From contig CAIIXF020000008.1 in assembly GCA_903813345.2 (NCBI GenBank), positions 26,582,822 through 26,646,821 of the forward strand: DNA of 64,000 nucleotides. The letters run 5' to 3'. The stretch is from Owenia fusiformis (Eukaryota > Annelida > Polychaeta > Sabellida > Oweniidae). Below, in pieces: positions 59,494 to 64,000 of this stretch. Both the position numbers and the translations under genes were made by a program. Numbering within the stretch: the stretch's first letter is position 1; every line of letters starts with the position of its first letter. The notes below the pieces were generated by a model, which saw nothing but the letters and a program-made list of their open reading frames with translations, had not been told where the DNA came from and made no database searches.

Positions 59494-60375
59494 GTAAGTG
59501 GTCATGGGCATGTTTACGTTGTGTATGTGATTTTTTTGCACGATAGAGTTGAGGGTTTTTAATATGCACGTTTTGTTAGTGAGTTCCAACACGCTTGTTA
59601 ATTAGTGAATATGTCTCAGCTTGGAGAGAATGCTTATGCATATGCTTACTCATCTTCACCCTGTATTCCTTCTGTCGCTTGCAAATAAAAGGCATCTCAA
59701 CATGCTTGTTGGACGTTTATTCATACATAAATTTAATGTAATTAATACACGCTTGTAGAACAATGCTTTATTCGCTTAACTTACTCAATGTGCGCAAATT
59801 AGTAACGCATATCTTAAAAACAAATCTGTTGTTGTTTTCAACCCCTACTCAGAGGTAGATGAGATATTTGGAGCAAGTACTTTGGTATAATTAGGTTCCT
59901 TTGGTTCGCTCACTTTATCCGAATAGAGACACATTGGTTTAATTCACGCTGTTGAATCGGTATATGTTATAAAAATTATAGCTGCAGGTAAGAAAAGTTT
60001 TTGGTATGAAGTTTTTGTTCGTTTGATTTTCTTTATTAATTCACTCAATACAGGTTTTTAATCTCATGCTTTTTCGTCAGTGCACACAAGCTAAAAGTTG
60101 ATACCCACAGGTAGAATGGATAAGGATGTTGTTGTTTGGTTTAGAATTGTTGCACACGCTAATGTTTTAAGTGGAGTTACAGGGAAATCTGGACCAGATG
60201 GTATTACATATTTTTAACTCTACAGTTGTATGGTAAGATTTTATTAGAATCTAGTGTTGAGAAGAATTTTTATCATGCTTGATTAGAGTGTTTAAACCTG
60301 CTATTGTGGGGAAAAGGCTTTTCAATATGCTTATTTTGGTTTTGTTTTAAGCTTCCTTTTGTGGGGAAACCCCAA

Positions 60376-60600
60376 AACCCAGGGATGGCACAAGGTCAGC
60401 AAAAAAAACCTTGGGATGGTGCAAGGTCAGCCGCAAAACCCTGGGATAGCGCAAGGTCAGCCACGAAATCCATTAAACCCCGTAGTGGTACAGAATCAAC
60501 CTCAAAACCCAGTGATGGCACAGGGTCACCCACAAAACCCTGTGATGATACAGGGTCAGCCCCAAAACCCTGGAGGGGCACAGGGTATCATGCTAAATCC
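60376..60600 (+). repeat. 30-bp coding repeat (10-residue unit)
   Basis: GGATGG or GGATAG recurs at 60383, 60413 and 60443, and the pattern continues with variation to about 60600. In frame it reads NPGMAQGQPQ-like decapeptides. This is a low-complexity Gln/Pro/Gly tract in the gag-like region. Two overlapping long frames exist here simply because the repeat is free of stops. Confidence 0.65.
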
Positions 60601-61677
60601 TGGTATGGCCCAGGTAAATCCAGGTCAGGGACAACTACAAAAGCCCGGCACGGGCCAGGGGTATCAACAAAAGCTAGGTATGGGCAGGGTTTCAATCCAA
60701 ACCCTGGTATGGGCCAGTATTCCATCAAGGGATACAAAACCAGGAAATGGTTGGACAAGAAAATAAATCCCATGGGACAGTGGCCGGGACAAGATCAGGG
60801 ACAAGGCTTCATGCAGAACCTTGGTATGGGCCAAGGCAATGTCCCAGTTCAGAACTGGGTAAGAGGTCCACTTCAACCAGGCCCGTAGAGACCAGATCAG
60901 TTAGGGATGGTTACACAAGGTAACACAAGGTAACACAAATTTACTCATGTTTACGGGCAATCAGCTTGATACTCATATATCAGATTCCGTGAGCCATAAA
61001 TGTATTAAACATGAGTATGTTGACTTGAAAACACTGTTAGTGAAAACTGACGCAAATCAGGAATGTAAGTATGTTGGTGAAAATGAGGAGGGGGAGAGAG
61101 ATTGATTCTGAAACCTATTGAAGCGAAAGCAAAAATAGCATCAGTAAGTGATTGGCAAACAGCATTCTATATCTTCATGACTGTATATGTTAGGCATCAC
61201 CCATAATAATCAACTTGATCAAATATGCAAGCCACATTTTATCTTTGAGCAAAACGCCAAATGCAAATTGGCAGCAATATGACGAGGATTTTAGGAAAAA
61301 TAAGTTATTAGCTGGGCTTAGGTGGGAGGTTATTAACCACGAGCTGTGATTAGCAGCTACTATTATTAAGCCAAACCTAACATGCAACCAAGGGGGCTCA
61401 AAAAGGTGCTAGTAAAAAAACAGGGAAAACTACTTTTCGAGAGCAACCCATATGTTTTCGCTGGAACAATGGGGAATTCTGCCAATTCTCTTCCTGCAAA
61501 TATAGACACATTTGTAGGGTTTGCAATGAAAAACACAGAGCTAATGATTGTAAACAAGGAAAGTCTCAAAAGTCAGGACCTTTTAACCAATAGAAAAAAA
61601 ATTCCAACAGATTTGTCAAAAAATCAAAGTAATCCTTTGTGCAAATTGATTGAAGAAAATGGTTTTTAGTTGATATA

Positions 61678-62592
61678 CACTGTTGCTCATAAATATGGAA
61701 TATTTTACAATTATTAATTGTTTGGTATAATTCTTACAAATGGTAAAAATAAGTTAAAAGATGTTTATTGCCTCCTGATTTTCTCCTCATATTTGCACAT
61801 AAAACTGATTGTTATTAAAAGTAGCTTGTGGAGGTGGTTCTGTTCATATTTGAGGTGGTGTTCACCAAGGAGAGTCGCACCCCCTTGGTGAGTCTCAACT
61901 GTAATGTCAGCGGTGATCTACATCTAGTACCACATGCAAATGGAGTGTTATGGCGTAACTTTAAACTGCAGCATGATGAAGCTGATGCGTATGATAGCTT
62001 CATTATGCAGGATTTCCCCAGGGCAGGCAATGTGGAGCAGCTACCATAGGCACCAAAGTCACCTGATCAGGCTCTCGCAGAGCACTTGTGGGATGAAACT
62101 GGCAGCGAAATTTATCACACAGATCCCCTATCTCAAAATTTAGCAGAGTTATATACTCCTCTGATTGAGTAGTGGGACCTTATTTCGCGTAGACAGGTCA
62201 GACATATCATTGACAGCAGGCCCCGCGGGATGGATACTCTGATTGCAGCACTAGGAAGAAATACCGCATATTAGTGCTGTTATGGGCTGGAGGAGTAATT
62301 CATCTTCATGACCTGGTGTTTAGTTTGTTTGATCCACTTTACATTAAAATTTGGATCGGGGTGTTTTGAAAATGCAAATTTTTTTAGACTACCCCATTTT
62401 AAACGCCAGCAAATTTCTAAACTTAAATGTAAATATTTTTTCCGTAAAAAATGTTGATTTGTAGATTAAATATGTGTCTATGATTTGCCTAGAAAATTAT
62501 TTGCTTAAACAACTCCAAATAAAAGTTGTTTTCATCCAAAAACTGAATTCTTATCTGACAAATCTAATATTCCATATTTATGAGCAACAGTG
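61678..62592 (+). mobile_element. Tc1-like element, 915 bp, internally deleted
   Basis: Perfect 27-bp terminal inverted repeats start CACTGTTGCTCATAAATATG, and TA is duplicated outside (61676-61677 and 62593-62594). Inside, on plus, are VVFTKESRTPLV-like (around the DE motif), then AEHLWDETGS (an EHLWDE-type catalytic segment), LISRRQVRHIIDSRPRG and a stop at about 62273. The N-terminal helix-turn-helix half is missing and at least one stop interrupts the frame. Perfect TIRs suggest it is younger than the retroelement it entered. Confidence 0.85.
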
Positions 62593-62945
62593 TAGATTTA
62601 GAGGCTTCTATTCCTACTCCTGTACAACCAAACATGTAACATGAATTTTTGGGGGGTTATAATCCCGAAACAAGAGATTTTCTCAGAGAGGGCTTCACAA
62701 TTGGTTTTAAAATCCCGTATGTTGGAAATTTGCCAAAATCGACAATGCGTAATATAACCTCTGCTTATGAACTTCCAAAGGAACTGTTAGAAAGATACAG
62801 AAAGAAGTGGCTTTGGGTAGAATATCAGGTCCTTTGTCAGAAAAACCATTCAATCATTTCGTAGTTTCTCCAACGGGGGTGGTACCAAAAAGCACACCGA
62901 GTAAATTTAGAAGAATCAATCATGGATATATATTAGATAAATAAA

Positions 62946-63595
62946 GTTTATTACTAAAACAAGCAGAGCATTTTGCAAAGTGGGAAAAACTACAGTTGGC
63001 ATCATATGTTCTATTTTATGAACAGGTTTATTGGAAGTAAGCGGCACATTCAGATATGCCATACCCAATCATGAATAGATAAAAAAAATTGTTAATTGGA
63101 GACATAAAGTACTTTCTATCATAGATCTCCAGATCTGTAATAGCTTTATCAGGCACAATAATGCTGGAAAGTGAGAGATCCCAATCTGTTTGACCATTGA
63201 CTTTATCGTAAAAATATCAACATAACCATTGTTGGATAATTCATTTTTATTTCCTAGTATTGATCATGATGATCTTCTGACCAAACAAACCATCAAACAA
63301 AAAATAAAAGCATACCTTGATTAGCAGGTATTTACTTGGCTTGGCACTAGAACAACACCAAGGAAACAGCATAATCTGACATCCATATTTGTAAAAACTG
63401 GATAACAGCAACTCAAGTAGCAGATGTGATTCCCTAAATAAATAAACAATCATTATTTTCTAACAATTATTTTTTCTATATCAGAAATGAATTCAAATTC
63501 TTTTTTCAAAGTGCCCATCATTCAAAGCAATATATTGGGCCCAAAAAAATTCAAGATATTCTGTTCAGTGACCTTCTATTTTCTCTGACTAATAT
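62946..63595. other. No gene; contains a fold-back fragment
   Basis: Nothing coding is recognised. At about 63515-63577 the words CAATATATTGGGCCC and ATATTCTGTTCAGTGACCTT match the arms of the 16.4-kb TTAA fold-back, so a decayed copy or end of that family lies directly upstream of the next gene. Confidence 0.5.
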
Positions 63596-63597
63596 AA

Positions 63598-63616
63598 GCT
63601 TCCGGTTTCAATGGCG
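63598..63616 (+). promoter_or_regulatory. ETS site and YY1-like initiator before the last gene
   Basis: GCTTCCGGTTTC (about 63598-63609) is the reverse complement of a GGAAGC-type ETS/GABPA site, followed directly by AATGGCGTC at the start codon, a YY1-like word. The same pair of site types marks the 12.9-kb gene. The spacing is very tight, so transcription would start almost at the ATG. Confidence 0.45.
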
Positions 63617-64000
63617 TCGGACGTGAAATCAACAGCTCCGCTTAGCGGGGAGGATTTAGCCAATATTGAGCAAACGCTTCAGCTGCTGACTGAAGGCCCG
63701 AGAGCGGACGTGATAGAAGAGTTAGATCGAGAGCTTGAGGAAGATGAGTGCGATGTTCTCAGGGATTATCTGTTCCAAAAGGGGAAGGTAAAAGTATCTG
63801 AGTTATGTGATAATCTCTATGGCGTACTTGCTGATCGAGAGGAAGATCAGGTTCCTATAAACTTACAACCAAAGCTGCGAAAAGGAAAAAATAGAAAGTT
63901 CACGCTTTTGAATGATATTTCGGATCTATATCTGTTCATAACGGATAACAAAAGCTTCCCCAGATCTATACTCAGTACAAACAGATTCCTTCCCGATGTC
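63611..64000 (+). CDS. First exon of an unknown gene, cut by the window end
   Basis: ATG at 63611 opens a frame with no stop for 130 codons to the end of the window. It begins MASDVKSTAPLSGEDLANIE and is rich in Glu/Asp/Leu (VIEELDRELEEDECDVLRDY), then has a basic linker (LRKGKNRKF) and LYLFITDNKSFPRSILSTNR. The GC content is clearly higher than nearby DNA, and acidic helices followed by a basic segment look like a real protein start. I recognise no family. A host gene or the first ORF of another mobile element are both possible. Confidence 0.65.
   Translation, partial: MASDVKSTAPLSGEDLANIEQTLQLLTEGPRADVIEELDRELEEDECDVLRDYLFQKGKVKVSELCDNLYGVLADREEDQVPINLQPKLRKGKNRKFTLLNDISDLYLFITDNKSFPRSILSTNRFLPDV

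Larger units (their letters stand above)
57830..62945 (+). mobile_element. DIRS-like retroelement fossil with gag-like, zinc-finger and RT-start parts
   Basis: Parts in order: leader with a repeated donor, an SGNH-hydrolase exon (58869-59493), a small frame at 60117-60218, a Gln/Asn/Pro-Gly repeat region (about 60360-60890), a CCCH/CCHC zinc module at about 61450-61560 (CFRWNNGEFCQFSSCKYRHI and CRVCNEKHRANDC), and an RT beginning at about 62600-62930 (YNPETRDFLREGFTIGFKIP, later GVVPKSTPSKFRRI). The zinc module and the RT entry resemble DIRS-type elements. A Tc1-like element is inserted at 61678-62592. RT core, RNase H and recombinase are absent, and the copy is old and broken. Confidence 0.55.

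Noticed and set aside
60304-60888. 194-residue basic frame overlapping the 30-bp repeat
   Set aside because: The frame is stop-free because of the repeat. The Gln/Asn/Pro-Gly reading in the neighbouring frame is the more natural protein.

Overview
This is a gene-poor, AT-rich stretch of animal nuclear DNA. The repertoire (Naiad-like Penelope elements, DIRS-like tyrosine-recombinase retroelements, Ty3/gypsy relics, CR1-type LINEs with an esterase ORF1, pogo, piggyBac, Tc1, ISL2EU-like and Harbinger-like DNA transposons), frequent TACATGTA-type words and GGACGGAC microsatellite tails suggest a marine invertebrate. A bivalve or other mollusc is most likely; that is an inference from repeat style, not proof. 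I see no rRNA, convincing tRNA or CRISPR array, and no bacterial operon.

Layout. 1-3.6 kb: no gene seen. 3.6-5.6 kb: broken gene with a 36-residue proline-rich repeat, an OTU-type exon and a transposon-protein fragment. 5.8-12.6 kb: non-coding, with small inverted-repeat elements, a GC-rich hairpin and diverged direct repeats. 12.6-14.6 kb: best complete gene candidate, a spliced C2H2 zinc-finger protein with an ETS/NRF1-type promoter and a poly(A) signal. 14.6-15.6 kb: DIRS-like fossil. 16-33.5 kb: nested stack in which a pogo-like transposon carries a TTAA fold-back element and is split by a Penelope-like element, itself split by an 11.6-kb DNA transposon (20728-32363), which in turn holds further insertions. 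33.8-37 kb: repeats and a CR1-type LINE. 37-43.6 kb: fragments of unknown and ISL2EU-like genes. 44-57 kb: LINEs, two Ty3/gypsy fossils, a piggyBac relic and very similar tandem duplications. 57-63 kb: DIRS-like fossil with a spliced SGNH-hydrolase exon and a Tc1 insertion. 63.6 kb to the end: first exon of a gene that runs off the window.

The most interesting object is the 11.6-kb transposon. It has perfect 24-bp inverted ends, an apparent 4-bp ATAT target duplication, about a dozen copies of a subterminal motif TCACGCACGTTA often preceded by GTGTCAA, a large internal fold-back array, and a spliced transposase-like gene with a basic coiled-coil N-terminus, a Cys-rich segment, a candidate acidic catalytic core and a separate PHD-like exon. 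I cannot assign it to a superfamily from sequence alone.

Most coding matter here is mobile-element debris in various stages of decay. The 12.9-kb gene and the gene starting at 63.6 kb are the two candidates for host-type genes.
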